From positions 868,001 to 932,000 of the forward strand of contig CAWBKU010000005.1 of the NCBI GenBank assembly GCA_963789535.1: DNA of 64,000 nt, in the 5' to 3' direction. Positions 33,467-43,105 of the stretch are shown piece after piece (position 1 is the first letter of the stretch; every line of letters starts with the position of its first letter). The translations under genes were made by a program, and so were the position numbers. The notes under the pieces were generated by a model, which had not been told where the DNA came from, ran no database searches, and was given only the letters and a program-made list of their open reading frames with translations. The DNA is from CAVXHQ01 sp963789535 (GTDB taxonomy: Bacteria; Pseudomonadota; Alphaproteobacteria; Rhodobacterales; Rhodobacteraceae).

Positions 33467-34006
33467 ATGAAACAGCCGCGCCGCACCTCTACGACCTATG
33501 GGTTCAAACCTGCCACCGGTCTGTTGCAGGGCCGGATACGCGCCGCATCCGAAAGCCGGGGTTTCGCCGAGAGCCGCCTTCTGACCCATTGGGCCGAGAT
33601 CGTCGGCGCGCGGATCGCCGCCATCGCCCGACCGGTCGAGGTGGGCTATGGCCGGGGCGGCCTCGGTGCCACGCTGACACTGCTCACGACCGGCGCACAG
33701 GCGCCCATGCTCGAGATGGAAAAGGAGCGGATCGCCGAGAAGGTGAACGCCTGCTACGGCTATCGCGCGATCGCGCGGATCCGGATCACCCAGACCGCCG
33801 CCACCGGCTTTGCCGAGGGGCGGGTCGCCTTCGACCATGCCCCCGCCGCCCCCGCGTTGCCCGATGCGGCGCTGACGCAGGCGGCCGCGACGATGACGCA
33901 GCCGGTGCACGACGACGGCCTGCGCGCCGCCCTCGCCGCCCTCGCCGTCAATGTATTCGCCAAGGATCGCCGCCCGCGCCCGCGCGCGCGGCCCAACGAG
34001 ACCTGA
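33467..34006 (+). CDS. dciA: DUF721/DciA-family protein
   Basis: A 179-residue protein of the DUF721 family, which includes DciA, the ancestral loader of the replicative helicase DnaB. The N-terminal region (FAESRLLTHWAEIVGARIAAIARPVEV) is the conserved DciA KH-like core; the C terminus is basic. Divergent from mutY and directly followed by a dsbA-like gene, an order seen in related alphaproteobacteria. Confidence 0.82.
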   Translation: MKQPRRTSTTYGFKPATGLLQGRIRAASESRGFAESRLLTHWAEIVGARIAAIARPVEVGYGRGGLGATLTLLTTGAQAPMLEMEKERIAEKVNACYGYRAIARIRITQTAATGFAEGRVAFDHAPAAPALPDAALTQAAATMTQPVHDDGLRAALAALAVNVFAKDRRPRPRARPNET

Positions 34007-34016
34007 GAGGACCGAC

Positions 34017-34694
34017 ATGAACAAATTCCTTCCCGTCCTGGCACTTGCCGCCTTCGTTGCATCAGGCGGCGGCTGGCTGCTCACCCAGGGCCTGAACGGC
34101 GGCAGCCCCGACAACGCCCCGCCGGGTGCGGCATTCGCGCAGGAGGCGGGCGAGGTCGACACCTCGGCCATCGTCGAGATGGCGCAGGGCGATCCCGAGG
34201 CACCCGTCCAGGTGATCGAATACGCCTCCTACACCTGCCCGCACTGTGCGGCGTTCCACGCCAACCAGTATCCGGAACTGAAGGCGAACTATATCGACAC
34301 CGGCAAGATCCACTTCGTCTACCGCGAGATCTACTTCGACCGCTTCGGTCTCTGGGCCTCGATGATGGCCCGCTGCGGCGGGCCGGTGCGGTTCTTCGGC
34401 ATCACCGACCTGGTCTACGACCAGCAGCGCGAGTGGCTTGCGGGCGGGCAGGATCCGGCGCTCATCGCCGAGAACCTGCGCACCATCGGCCTGACCGCGG
34501 GGATCGAGTCCGAGGCGCTCGACGCCTGCATGGCGGACGCGACCATGGCGCAGACGCTGGTGGCGTGGTTCGAGGAGAATTCCGCCCGCGACGGCGTGAC
34601 CTCGACGCCGTCGTTCCTGATCGACGGGCAGCTCTATGCCAACATGAGCTACGACGAGTTTGCGGCGATCCTGGACGAGCGTCTGGCGGAATAG
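34017..34694 (+). CDS. dsbA: DsbA-family thiol:disulfide oxidoreductase
   Basis: A 225-residue periplasmic protein with an N-terminal signal/anchor (FLPVLALAAFVASGGGWLL) and thioredoxin fold. The active site is CPHC at 74-77 (EYASYTCPHCAAFH), followed by the cis-Pro loop VTSTPSFLIDGQ near residue 200. It introduces disulfides in exported proteins. ATG 34017 with GAGAGG upstream is used. A terminator follows. Confidence 0.9.
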   Translation: MNKFLPVLALAAFVASGGGWLLTQGLNGGSPDNAPPGAAFAQEAGEVDTSAIVEMAQGDPEAPVQVIEYASYTCPHCAAFHANQYPELKANYIDTGKIHFVYREIYFDRFGLWASMMARCGGPVRFFGITDLVYDQQREWLAGGQDPALIAENLRTIGLTAGIESEALDACMADATMAQTLVAWFEENSARDGVTSTPSFLIDGQLYANMSYDEFAAILDERLAE

Positions 34695-34713
34695 ACCACC
34701 CGGCGCGGCGGCG

Positions 34714-34745
34714 AGCGGCGGTCCTGCGGGGCCGCCGCTTTACGT
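34714..34745 (+). terminator. Stem-loop terminator after dsbA
   Basis: An 11-bp stem AGCGGCGGTCC/GGGCCGCCGCT (one wobble) with loop TGCG is followed by a weak T-rich tail (TTTACGTTT). It separates dsbA from the convergent lpxK. Confidence 0.65.
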
Positions 34746-34834
34746 TTGACGGGATCACTCGGGGCAGGCGTCCGCCTCAAGGTGACAAAATCTTCGATTT
34801 TGCACCGAGGCGGGGATATTTCTGGCCTGAAGAA

Positions 34835-35836
34835 TCAGGGGCGCGGCGCCAGACGGGCCAATGCCGCATCCAGCGGCGCCCAGTCGTCGATCTGCAACCG
34901 GACCGGCAGGGTCAGCACCTTGGCGCGAAAGCTGGAGGGCAGGCGGACGGCGTCCTTTTCGGTGGTGACGAGTTGTGCATTCCGGGCGCGCGCCTCGGTC
35001 TCGAGGCGGGTCATCAGCGCCTCGGTGAGCGGCTGATGGTCGTCGAGGGCGGCGCCGCGGATCACCTCGGCCCTGAGCGTGCGGAGGGTCGCAAAGAATT
35101 TTTCCGGGTGCCCGATACCCGCGAAGGCGAGCACCCGCATCCCCCCCCACGGCATCCCGGTCAGCAGCGGCGCGAGGTGGCCGGTCAGATGCGGGCGCGG
35201 CGCGATCGTGCCGCCCCAGCGGCCGGCAAAACCGCGCTGCGCGGCGGTGCCGCCGATCGACAGGACGAGATCGGCGCGCGCGAGGCCCGCGGCGACCGGC
35301 TCTCGCAGCGGGCCCGCGGGGATCACGCGGGCGTTGCCGAACGCGGCGTGCGCGTCGACGGTGAGCAGGGTGAGATCCTTGACGACGCCCGGATTCTGGT
35401 GGCCGTCGTCGAGCAGGATGTGCGTCGCACCCGCACCCTGGGCGGCGCGCACGCCTTCGGCGCGGTCGCGGGCGATCCAGGTGGGGGCGAAGGCGGCAAG
35501 CAGGAGCGGCTCGTCGCCGACATCCGCCGCCGCGTGGCGCCCCTCGACGACGAGAAGGGGCCCCCTGAGGCGCCCTCCATGGCCGCGCGAGACGACGTGG
35601 GGGCGCGCGCCGGTGGCGGCGAGACGCTCGACAAGGGCGATGACGGTCGGCGTCTTGCCGGTGCCGCCCGCGTTGATGTTGCCGACGCAGATGACGGGGA
35701 TATCGGCACGGTGGCCGGCGCGCGCGACGCGGCGGGCGGTGGCTCTTGCATAGACGGCGGCCAGCGGCAGCAGGGCCGTGGACCGCAGGCCGGGCCGGGC
35801 GCCGGGGGCGGGATACCAGAAGGCCGGCGCGCGCAT
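34835..35836 (-). CDS. lpxK: Tetraacyldisaccharide 4'-kinase LpxK
   Basis: Phosphorylates the lipid A precursor at the 4' position at the inner membrane. The 333-residue protein has the N-terminal membrane-associating helix (STALLPLAAVYARATARR), the P-loop GNINAGGTGKTPTV at 52-65, HVVSRGHGGR, and LLDDGHQNPGV (Walker B-like). ATG 35836 lies one base after the waaA stop, so the two are translationally coupled. Confidence 0.94.
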   Translation of the reverse strand: MRAPAFWYPAPGARPGLRSTALLPLAAVYARATARRVARAGHRADIPVICVGNINAGGTGKTPTVIALVERLAATGARPHVVSRGHGGRLRGPLLVVEGRHAAADVGDEPLLLAAFAPTWIARDRAEGVRAAQGAGATHILLDDGHQNPGVVKDLTLLTVDAHAAFGNARVIPAGPLREPVAAGLARADLVLSIGGTAAQRGFAGRWGGTIAPRPHLTGHLAPLLTGMPWGGMRVLAFAGIGHPEKFFATLRTLRAEVIRGAALDDHQPLTEALMTRLETEARARNAQLVTTEKDAVRLPSSFRAKVLTLPVRLQIDDWAPLDAALARLAPRP

Positions 35837-35837
35837 C

Positions 35838-37064
35838 CTAACGTCCGGAGCGCGGCGTCGCGCGGTCGGTGACGGCGCGCAGCAGGGTGAGCAGGCGGTT
35901 CGCCGCCGCCGCCCCTTCGGAGGCGACGTCCCAGGCGGCGTGGGCCAGTTGGGCGGCGCGGTCGGGCGACAACAGCCGCTCGAGCGTGGCGCCGAGATCC
36001 TCGCCGTTGCGCACCGCCCGCGCGGCGCCCGCCGCGTCGAGGCGGGCGACCGCGGCGGCATGCGGCGCCGTGACCGGGCCGTGCAGCAGGGCCGAGCCGA
36101 GGCCCGCGGCCTCGAACGGATCGCGCCGCGCGGCGGGGCCGAGCGAGCCGCCGAGGTAACTGATCGGGGCCAGCCGGTAAAAGAGGCCGAGATCGGCGAG
36201 GTCGCCGACGAGCACTTCGGTCGCCTCCGTCGGCTCTTCGTCGGTCAGTCGGTTGACCGTGGCGAACCCTTCGGCGGCAAAATGTGCCGCGATCGCGCCG
36301 GGATCGGCGGCGGCGACGAGCATCAGCAGGCGGTGCGAGCGATGGCTGGCGATGCGATGGGCGATGGCCAGCGCCGCCAGATCGGTTGCAGCGGCGCCGG
36401 TCTCGGGGTCGGCGGCGAGCCAGCAGGGCCGCGAGGCCAGCGCGGCGGCAAGGGCGGCACGGTCCCGCTCGGGGCAGGGCAGGACGCTGTGGCCCTCGTC
36501 GATGCGGCCCGTCGTCTCGACCGACGGGCCGGTCAGGTCGGCGTTGAGCAGGCGCGTGGTGGTGGCGGCATCGGTACACAGGATATGGCAAAAGTGTTGC
36601 AGCGTCGTGCGGGGCAGGCGCGCGCGCCAGAACGTGCCGTGGCTGCGCAGCGTCTCGGCACCGGCATCGGCGAGGATCATCGGCACGCCGGTGCGGGCGA
36701 CCTCGGCCAGCGGTCGGGGCCGCAGCGCACCGCCGAGCCAGAGCGCGGCGTCGGGTTGCCAATGGGACAGGAACGCGCGGAGGGCGGTGGTCTGATCGGC
36801 GGGCGCCGCGGCCGGCAGGTAGGTGCGTACCGGACGCACGGGCACCTCCTCGCCCGGCCCTGCGGTGGCGAGCAGCGTGATCTGGTCGCCTTCGGCGGCA
36901 AGATCGCGCGCAAGGCTCGCGAGGACAGGCAGACGCGCCGGATCGGCGGCATGGCACCAGACCAGCGCCCCGCGCGGCCGCGGCGGCGGCGCGCCATGCC
37001 GGATCCCGCCCGCCGCCCCGCTATCGGGGCCGAGGGCGGCGGTGCGCGACGGCAGGCCGATCAT
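35838..37064 (-). CDS. waaA: 3-deoxy-D-manno-octulosonic acid transferase WaaA/KdtA
   Basis: Adds Kdo to lipid IVA in lipopolysaccharide core synthesis. The 408-residue protein has the GT-30 pattern: GALVWCHAADPARLPVLASL near the N terminus, WLGGALRPRPLAEV, GTFWRARLPRTTLQHF, and the C-terminal GT-B part ending VGDLADLGLFYRLAPISYLGGSL and the donor-site DPFEAAGLGSALLHGP. Unusually Pro/Ala-rich N terminus. Part of a DUF4170-waaA-lpxK operon. Confidence 0.9.
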   Translation of the reverse strand: MIGLPSRTAALGPDSGAAGGIRHGAPPPRPRGALVWCHAADPARLPVLASLARDLAAEGDQITLLATAGPGEEVPVRPVRTYLPAAAPADQTTALRAFLSHWQPDAALWLGGALRPRPLAEVARTGVPMILADAGAETLRSHGTFWRARLPRTTLQHFCHILCTDAATTTRLLNADLTGPSVETTGRIDEGHSVLPCPERDRAALAAALASRPCWLAADPETGAAATDLAALAIAHRIASHRSHRLLMLVAAADPGAIAAHFAAEGFATVNRLTDEEPTEATEVLVGDLADLGLFYRLAPISYLGGSLGPAARRDPFEAAGLGSALLHGPVTAPHAAAVARLDAAGAARAVRNGEDLGATLERLLSPDRAAQLAHAAWDVASEGAAAANRLLTLLRAVTDRATPRSGR

Positions 37065-37076
37065 CGCGGGACGGCG

Positions 37077-37322
37077 TCAGGCACCGAGTTCCTCGGTCGG
37101 CGAGGCGGGCGTCGCTTCGTCGCGGAGGCGGTGGATATGGGCGATGTAGTAGCGCATGTGCGCATCGTCGACGGTGCGCTGGGCGGCACCTTTCCAGGCG
37201 GCGAAGGCGCTCGCATAGTCGGGGAACATGCCGACGATGTCGATGCCCGCGACATCGCGAAAGACGTCTCGTGTCGGATCGACGAGTTCGCCGCCGAAGA
37301 CGAGATGCAGGCGTTGGGTCAT
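37077..37322 (-). CDS. DUF4170 domain protein
   Basis: An 81-residue protein of the alphaproteobacterial DUF4170 family (LHLVFGGELVDPTRDVFRDV, DIVGMFPDYASAFAAWKGAAQRTVDDAHMRYYI). Function unknown; its fixed place just before waaA suggests a link with envelope synthesis. ATG 37322 fits the family length. Confidence 0.87.
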   Translation of the reverse strand: MTQRLHLVFGGELVDPTRDVFRDVAGIDIVGMFPDYASAFAAWKGAAQRTVDDAHMRYYIAHIHRLRDEATPASPTEELGA

Positions 37323-37390
37323 GGCAAGGGCTCCGGGCGTTATGGATGTCCGTTGGTAGGACGGTTCGCGCGGGCGCGAAAGGGGGGCGA

Positions 37391-38188
37391 TCAGGCGAGG
37401 TGGTCGCGCAACGCCGCGTGCAGCGCGGGCGGCGCGGCGAGGATGCCGTCGGCGCGGGCGCCGGGCGCATTGAGGCGCAGGGGCGCGCCGTGCCGGTCGG
37501 TAACGGTGCCCCCCGCCTCGGTCACGAGGAGGGCGCCCGCCGCAATGTCCCATTCCCAGACCGGCGAGAGCGAGATCATCGCGTCGAACCGGCCCTCGGC
37601 GACGAGGGCGAGGCGGTAGGCGAGCGAAGAGCGGAACTTCCGCTCGAACGGCGGCGGGCGGCGCCAGAACGCGGGCGCCATCGAGGGGCGGCCCGTCAGG
37701 ACGGTCGCGGCGGCGAGGTCGCGTTGCCGCGAGACCGACAGGCGGCTGCCGTCCCTCGTGGCGCCCGCACCGCGCGCGGCGGTATAGAGGGCCGGGTGGC
37801 GCGGCATCATCACGGCGCCTGCCACCGGGACGCCGCCGTCCGACACCGCGACCGAGATGCCCCAGTCGGCGGCGCCGTCGATGAAGCTGCGGGTGCCGTC
37901 GATCGGATCGACGATGAAAACGCGCGCCCGGGACAGGCGGGCCGGATCGTCGGGGGTTTCCTCCGACAGCCAGCCATAATCGGGGTGGGTGGCGCGCAGA
38001 TGCCGGTGCAGGGCGTCGTTCACCGCCAGGTCGGCGGCGGTGACGGGACCGGCATCTCCCGGTTTGAACCGCACGCCGAGGGCGTCGCGGTCATGGTCGA
38101 GCGCGAGGGGTGCTGCCCGCATGACCGCCTGCGCCAGAAGGTCGCGGTCGGCGGCGTCCTGCCCCGTCGGGGTCTCAGGCCCCGGCAA
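37391..38188 (-). CDS. cysQ: Inositol monophosphatase family, CysQ-like 3'(2'),5'-bisphosphate nucleotidase
   Basis: A Mg2+-dependent Li+-sensitive phosphatase, 265 residues, with the metal-binding motifs WLSEETPDD (Glu), VDPIDGTRSFI near residue 94, and WEWDIAAGALLVTEAGG near 210. CysQ removes PAP formed during sulfate assimilation; an inositol or other phosphatase is the alternative. Its start overlaps the end of the pmbA gene. Confidence 0.87.
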   Translation of the reverse strand: MPGPETPTGQDAADRDLLAQAVMRAAPLALDHDRDALGVRFKPGDAGPVTAADLAVNDALHRHLRATHPDYGWLSEETPDDPARLSRARVFIVDPIDGTRSFIDGAADWGISVAVSDGGVPVAGAVMMPRHPALYTAARGAGATRDGSRLSVSRQRDLAAATVLTGRPSMAPAFWRRPPPFERKFRSSLAYRLALVAEGRFDAMISLSPVWEWDIAAGALLVTEAGGTVTDRHGAPLRLNAPGARADGILAAPPALHAALRDHLA

Positions 38189-39539
38189 GCGTCATCGCGT
38201 CGATCAGGAGGGACGGGACCACCCGGCTGAGGTGGCGGCGCGCGTCGTCGGCGGGCACGATCCGCAGGAGCATGTCGCGCAGGTTGCCCGCGACGGTGCA
38301 TTCGGCGACCGGATAGGCGATCTCGCCGTCCTCGACCCAGAACCCCGAGGCGCCGCGCGAATAATCGCCGGTGTTGGGGTTGATCGTCGAGCCGATCATC
38401 GAGGTGACGAGGAGGCCCGTGCCCATGCCGGCGATCAGGTCGGCGCGGCTGTCGCGGCCCATCGTCAGGGCGACGTTGCCGGGCGACGGCGACGGGCCGG
38501 ACCCGGTGCTGCGCGCGGCGTTTGCCGAACTCGTCAGGCCAAGTTGTCGGGCCGTGGCGAGGTCGAGCGTCCAGCCCTGCAACACCCCGTCCGCGACGAT
38601 GGTGCGGGCGGCGGTGGGAAGGCCCTCGGCGTCGAACATCTTCGAGGCGCTGGTGCGGCGGCGGTGCGGATCCTCTGTCAGCGACAGCCCTGTCGGCAGG
38701 ACCGGCGTGCCCATGGCGTCGCGCAGCCACGAGGAGCCGCGGGCGATGGCGGTGCCCTGTATCGCCGACAGCAGGTGCCCGATCAGCGACGAGGCGATGC
38801 GTTCGTCGAAGAGCACCGGATAGGTGCCGGTCTTCGGCTTGCGCGGCGCGTGGCGGGCGACGGCGCGCTCTCCCGCGATGCGGCCGATGTCGTCGGCGCT
38901 GCGCAGATCGGTCTGAAAGATCCGGGTGTCGTAGTCGTAATCGCGCTCCATCCCCGTCCCGCTGCCCGATATGGCGACGCAGGAGAGGGTGCGGTCAGAG
39001 CGGGCGTAGCCGGCGGAAAAGCCGTTCGAGGCGGCAAAGTGGATGCGGCGGCGGCCGTAGGCGGCGGAGGCGCTGTCGATCGCGGTCACGCCGTCCACGG
39101 CCCGGGCCGCGGCCTCGGCGGTGCGGGCGTCCTCTTCGAGGGCGGCGGGGTCGGGCTCTGCCGCCGGATCCACCATCTCGAGGGCAGAGCTGTCGGTGTC
39201 GCGCGCGAGTTGCGCGGGATCGGCGAGGCCGCCGAACGGATCCTCCGGCGCGCGGCGGGCCATCGCCACGGCGCGCTCGGCCATGGTGGCAAGCGTCGCG
39301 TCCCGCGCGTCCGAGGACGACACGATGGCCGAGCGCTTGCCGACGAAGACCCGCAGGCCGATGTCGATGCCCTCGGCGCGTTCCGCCTGCTCGAGCCTGC
39401 CGCCGCGCACGTCGATGGAGATCGACGTGCCCTCGACGGCGAGCACGTCGGCGGCCTCGGCGCCCTGCGCGCGCGCGAGGGTGAGCAGGCGCGAGGTCAG
39501 GTCGGCGAGGTCGGTCTGTGAGGCGGGATCGGTGGGCAT
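38175..39539 (-). CDS. pmbA: TldD/PmbA (TldE) family protein
   Basis: A 454-residue member of the TldD/TldE metalloprotease family; the lack of the HExxxH motif of TldD and overall length mark it as the TldE/PmbA partner, which forms a heterodimer degrading unfolded or modified peptides. Recognisable parts: GTSISIDVRGGRLEQAERAE, GLRVFVGKRSAIVSSSD, and STINPNTGDYSRGASGFWVEDGE near the C terminus. ATG 39539 chosen. Confidence 0.9.
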   Translation of the reverse strand: MPTDPASQTDLADLTSRLLTLARAQGAEAADVLAVEGTSISIDVRGGRLEQAERAEGIDIGLRVFVGKRSAIVSSSDARDATLATMAERAVAMARRAPEDPFGGLADPAQLARDTDSSALEMVDPAAEPDPAALEEDARTAEAAARAVDGVTAIDSASAAYGRRRIHFAASNGFSAGYARSDRTLSCVAISGSGTGMERDYDYDTRIFQTDLRSADDIGRIAGERAVARHAPRKPKTGTYPVLFDERIASSLIGHLLSAIQGTAIARGSSWLRDAMGTPVLPTGLSLTEDPHRRRTSASKMFDAEGLPTAARTIVADGVLQGWTLDLATARQLGLTSSANAARSTGSGPSPSPGNVALTMGRDSRADLIAGMGTGLLVTSMIGSTINPNTGDYSRGASGFWVEDGEIAYPVAECTVAGNLRDMLLRIVPADDARRHLSRVVPSLLIDAMTLAGA

Positions 39540-39764
39540 GATGGCTCCTGTCGCGGCGCGGCGCGTTTCCGCGAGGTAGGGCCGAACGGGACGCAGGGCA
39601 AGGCCGAGACGGGGGCCCCGCGCAAGCGGTGGCGCGCGGGGCAGGTCCGGGATGAGTATTTCAGGCAAGAAAAAACCGGGGCGCGGCGCGTCGATGCCCC
39701 TGTCCGACCCCCTGTCCGACCCCCTGTCCGCACCACTGCGGACGGGGGGACTTTCAGAGCCGCA

Positions 39765-41285
39765 TCATTGCAGCGGCGTGCCGTTGGCGAGGAACTGGCC
39801 GTCCTCGGTGATCTCGAGGGTGCCTTCATAGGCATCCTCGCCCACCGGGCGGCCGATGATGCCCAGGCCGAAGGTCACCGGCATCGTGTCCTGCGGCGAG
39901 ACGAGGCCCGCCTCGGTCAGGGACTGGATCGCCTTGTTCACGCCCTCGGCCCGGAAGGTGAGCGTGCCTGCCGGGACCGGCGTGCCCATCGTCGCCATCT
40001 GCGACCAGTCGACGGTCCACTCGCCGTCCGCCGTCACCCGCGCACCGAGCCCTTCGAGCACCAGCGCATCGAGGCGCGCCAGCGGCACCGTTCCCGGCAA
40101 TTCGCCCGTCTCGCCGAGCGCCATGATGGCATTGACGTCGAGCAGGTCGGTGGTCAGGACGACCTCGCCGCTCAGACCCAGTTGCAGGGTCATCGGGCTG
40201 CGGTCGAAGATCTGGCCGGGGTCGATCATCCCCCACAGGCCGTCCGCGACGGTGATGCCGCCGAGGGTGAACGCATAGATCACTTCCTGCGGTTCGGGCG
40301 AGGCCATGACCGGGATCCGGAAGTTCGCCGATACCTCGGCGATCGCGGCGCTGATCGGGAACGGCAGGAACTGCTCGCGCAGTTCGAGCGCGAAGTCCCG
40401 CGACGTGCCGGTCAGCACGAAGCCGTCGGTGTCGAAACCGAAGGCGGCGTCGGTCGCGCCCTGCGAGGTGTTCTGCTCGCTCATGACGACGCCGAGGCTG
40501 TCCTTGGTCACGCTCGCGGTCGTCGAGGTCAGGGACGCATTGGTGCCGGTCAGGCTCAGGCCGTCGCGCAGCGCGGCGGCGAGGTTCATGATATCGGCGC
40601 CCGCGGCGGGCAGGACCACCTCGAAGCGCGAGGCGGCGCCGGTGGTGACGGTGGTGGTCTCGCCCGAGGCCTGTCCGTCGACGGTATAGGTAAAGGCGAC
40701 GTCGGAACGCGCGGTCGATGTGTCGACGCTCATCGTGACGAGGTCGCCCTCGACGATCCGCATCACCGTGGAACCGCCTTCGCTGGTCGCGGTGATGCCG
40801 AGCGAGACGCCCTGCACCGGCGCCCCGTCGAGCATCGCCTCGGTCAGCACCATCGACAGGGTGGCGTCGCCACTCTCGTAGGTGATGTCGCCCGGCGTGC
40901 CCGAGGCGATCATCGTCACGTCGCCGATCTCGCCCTCGACGGTCGCCGAGAACGGGCCGCTCTCGCCGATCCGACCCGCGACGCCTAAGTCGTAGCCGTC
41001 CGGAAAGGTGAGGCTGACGGTGCCGTCGCCGTTCTCGGTCAGGGCCATCGTCGGCAGGTCGAGCGTCACGTTGCCGAGGCCGAGCGGCAGGACGACGGCG
41101 GCCGCATAATCGGCATAGGTCGTGGTGTCGCCGTCGGTGGTCGGGGTGGCGGTGATCGTGGCGCCGAGGGCCCGGATCGGCGCGTTGGAGTTCGTCCAGA
41201 CGTCGGCGGCGCTTATCTGCGCGGTGGCGGCGGTGCCCAGCAACAGGGCGGTGGCGGTCAGGGGGGCGAAAAGGCAGCGGGTCAT
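39765..41285 (-). CDS. DUF2125 protein (first of two), exported
   Basis: A 506-residue protein with signal peptide (LFAPLTATALLLGTAATAQ) and a long beta-rich body with the family pattern of DUF2125, for example FALELREQFLPFPISAAIAEV and GGITVADGLWGMIDPGQIFDRSP, ending ITEDGQFLANGTPLQ. Likely periplasmic or outer-membrane associated; function unknown. It is followed upstream by a second DUF2125 gene in tandem. Confidence 0.82.
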   Translation of the reverse strand: MTRCLFAPLTATALLLGTAATAQISAADVWTNSNAPIRALGATITATPTTDGDTTTYADYAAAVVLPLGLGNVTLDLPTMALTENGDGTVSLTFPDGYDLGVAGRIGESGPFSATVEGEIGDVTMIASGTPGDITYESGDATLSMVLTEAMLDGAPVQGVSLGITATSEGGSTVMRIVEGDLVTMSVDTSTARSDVAFTYTVDGQASGETTTVTTGAASRFEVVLPAAGADIMNLAAALRDGLSLTGTNASLTSTTASVTKDSLGVVMSEQNTSQGATDAAFGFDTDGFVLTGTSRDFALELREQFLPFPISAAIAEVSANFRIPVMASPEPQEVIYAFTLGGITVADGLWGMIDPGQIFDRSPMTLQLGLSGEVVLTTDLLDVNAIMALGETGELPGTVPLARLDALVLEGLGARVTADGEWTVDWSQMATMGTPVPAGTLTFRAEGVNKAIQSLTEAGLVSPQDTMPVTFGLGIIGRPVGEDAYEGTLEITEDGQFLANGTPLQ

Positions 41286-41460
41286 GGTGTCTCCGGGGAT
41301 GGGGAAAAGGGAAATTCGGCGCGACAATGCGGCGGGCGAAGGGCAAGGGCAAGGTGGCGTCGGTGCAGGCTCCGTGCAGACCGCGCCGATGCGGGAAAAG
41401 CGGAAACGCCGCGCCCATTGCAGGGCGCGGCGCGGATTTGCGCGCAGGCCGCCGGGCCTG

Positions 41461-42979
41461 CTACATGACCTGCTGGCCATTGACGAAGACGCTGCCGGTC
41501 GGCGTGATCTCGACGCTCGAGGTCAACTGGTCGTTGCCGGTCGCGGTGGCGAACATGCCCATCATCATCCGCGGCATCATCAGAATCCTCCTCGGCGATG
41601 AGGCCCATCGACACGAGCGTGTCCATCAACTGGTTGGCGCCGGTGACGACGACGTTTGCCTGCCCCTGCGGACGCGGCACTCCGGGGATCGTGTTCAGGT
41701 CGGTGTTGTCGAAGGTAAAGGCGCCGCCGCCCGTCACTTCCGCGCCGAGCGCGTTCAGTTGCAGCGTGTCGATGTTGAGCGCGTAGATCTCGGCCGGCAT
41801 GTCCGAATTGTTCATCGCGCTCTGCTGCGCCGGGTCGAGCAGGTCGAACAGCCACTTCATCTGGCCGGACACGGCGATCTGCGCCGTGATCGGATCGCGG
41901 CCCAACTGGCCCGCAGGATCGACGAGGCCCCAGATCTCGTCGTTGACGGTAAGGCCGGACAGCGTGATCGAGGTCCGCACGTCCTGCGGTTCATCGCTGC
42001 GCGACAGCGGCATCGCAAAACCGACGCCGTATTCGGCGATGCTCACGTCGACCGGGAACGGAAAGTCGGGGATCGTCTGGGCCGAGACGTTCAGGCCGCT
42101 CAGCATCGTGTCGTAGGACACCCCCGCCTCCGAGAACGCGAAGTCGAGCGAGCCGCCTTCCGCCGTCGCGGTCCCGGCAAGCTGCTCGCCGTCGACATCG
42201 ACATCGGCGGTATAGGCCATGCCGCCAAAGGTATAGCCGCCCGACACGTCGAGGCCGGAGACGTCCATGTCCTGCGGATCGCCCGCGAAATCGAGGCCCT
42301 CGGGAATCGTCATCGCCGCGTTCAGCGACAGATCGGCGATCTGGCCCGCCACGTTCACGACCGCATCCTCCTCGGGGAGGTTGACGTCGAACAGCAGGTC
42401 GACGGTGGTCGCCGACAGCGCATAGTCGAGGCCGCGCAGGGCGCCCGGCGTCGAGGTATAGGTGCCGGTGAGGTTGTTGAGCGCGAGGAACGCGGTGACG
42501 GGGATGACCTCGTCGTATTCGGTGATCTCGGTCAGTTCGAGGGCATAGCGCTGGACGCGCATGTCATAGGACAGCGCCGAAGGATCGCCCGAGACGGTCA
42601 TCGTCAGGCCGGTCTGGCGCAGCGCCATCGACAGGCTGGACGACGGGTCGCCGTTATAGTCGTCCCAGGTCATGACGATCGGATATTCCTCGGACATCGT
42701 GACCGAGACGGTGCCGTCGCCGTTCTCGGTGAACACGAGGTTGCCCATGTTGGCATCCACCGTCATGTCGCCGTCGTCCATCGACATGGCGATATCGGTG
42801 ACGGTGACGGTGCCCGGACCCGCGACCTCGGACCCGATGGTCAGGCCGGTGTCGCCGTAAAGGTCCATGTTGGCCTTCCAGTCGTCCCAGACCTGCTGGG
42901 CGGTGACTTCGGCCATCGCCGTCGAGGCAAGCAGCGTCGCTGCGATGGCAAAGGGGGCGGTAAATGAGCGAATGAACAT
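41461..42979 (-). pseudogene. DUF2125 protein (second of two), frameshift near C terminus
   Basis: A paralogue of its neighbour: signal peptide (FAIAATLLASTAMA), then matching features FPFPVDVSIAEYGVGFAMPL and LTVNDEIWGLVDPAGQLGRDP. One extra base at about 41587 shifts the frame after GLIAEE; the proper end (MMMGMFATATGNDQL, then TPTGSVFVNGQQVM) is present in the next frame to the TAG at 41461. As written the frame runs on to 41282. Probably a sequence error. Confidence 0.78.
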
Positions 42980-43105
42980 GTGGGATCCTTCCCTGTTGAA
43001 ATGCGCGCGATCTTTCCCTTGCGCCCGCGATGCGTCAAGGTCCGGTTTTCAAGACCAGACAATATGTCCGACGCGGACCGAGGAAAAGGCGGGAGAGGCA
43101 AAAAG

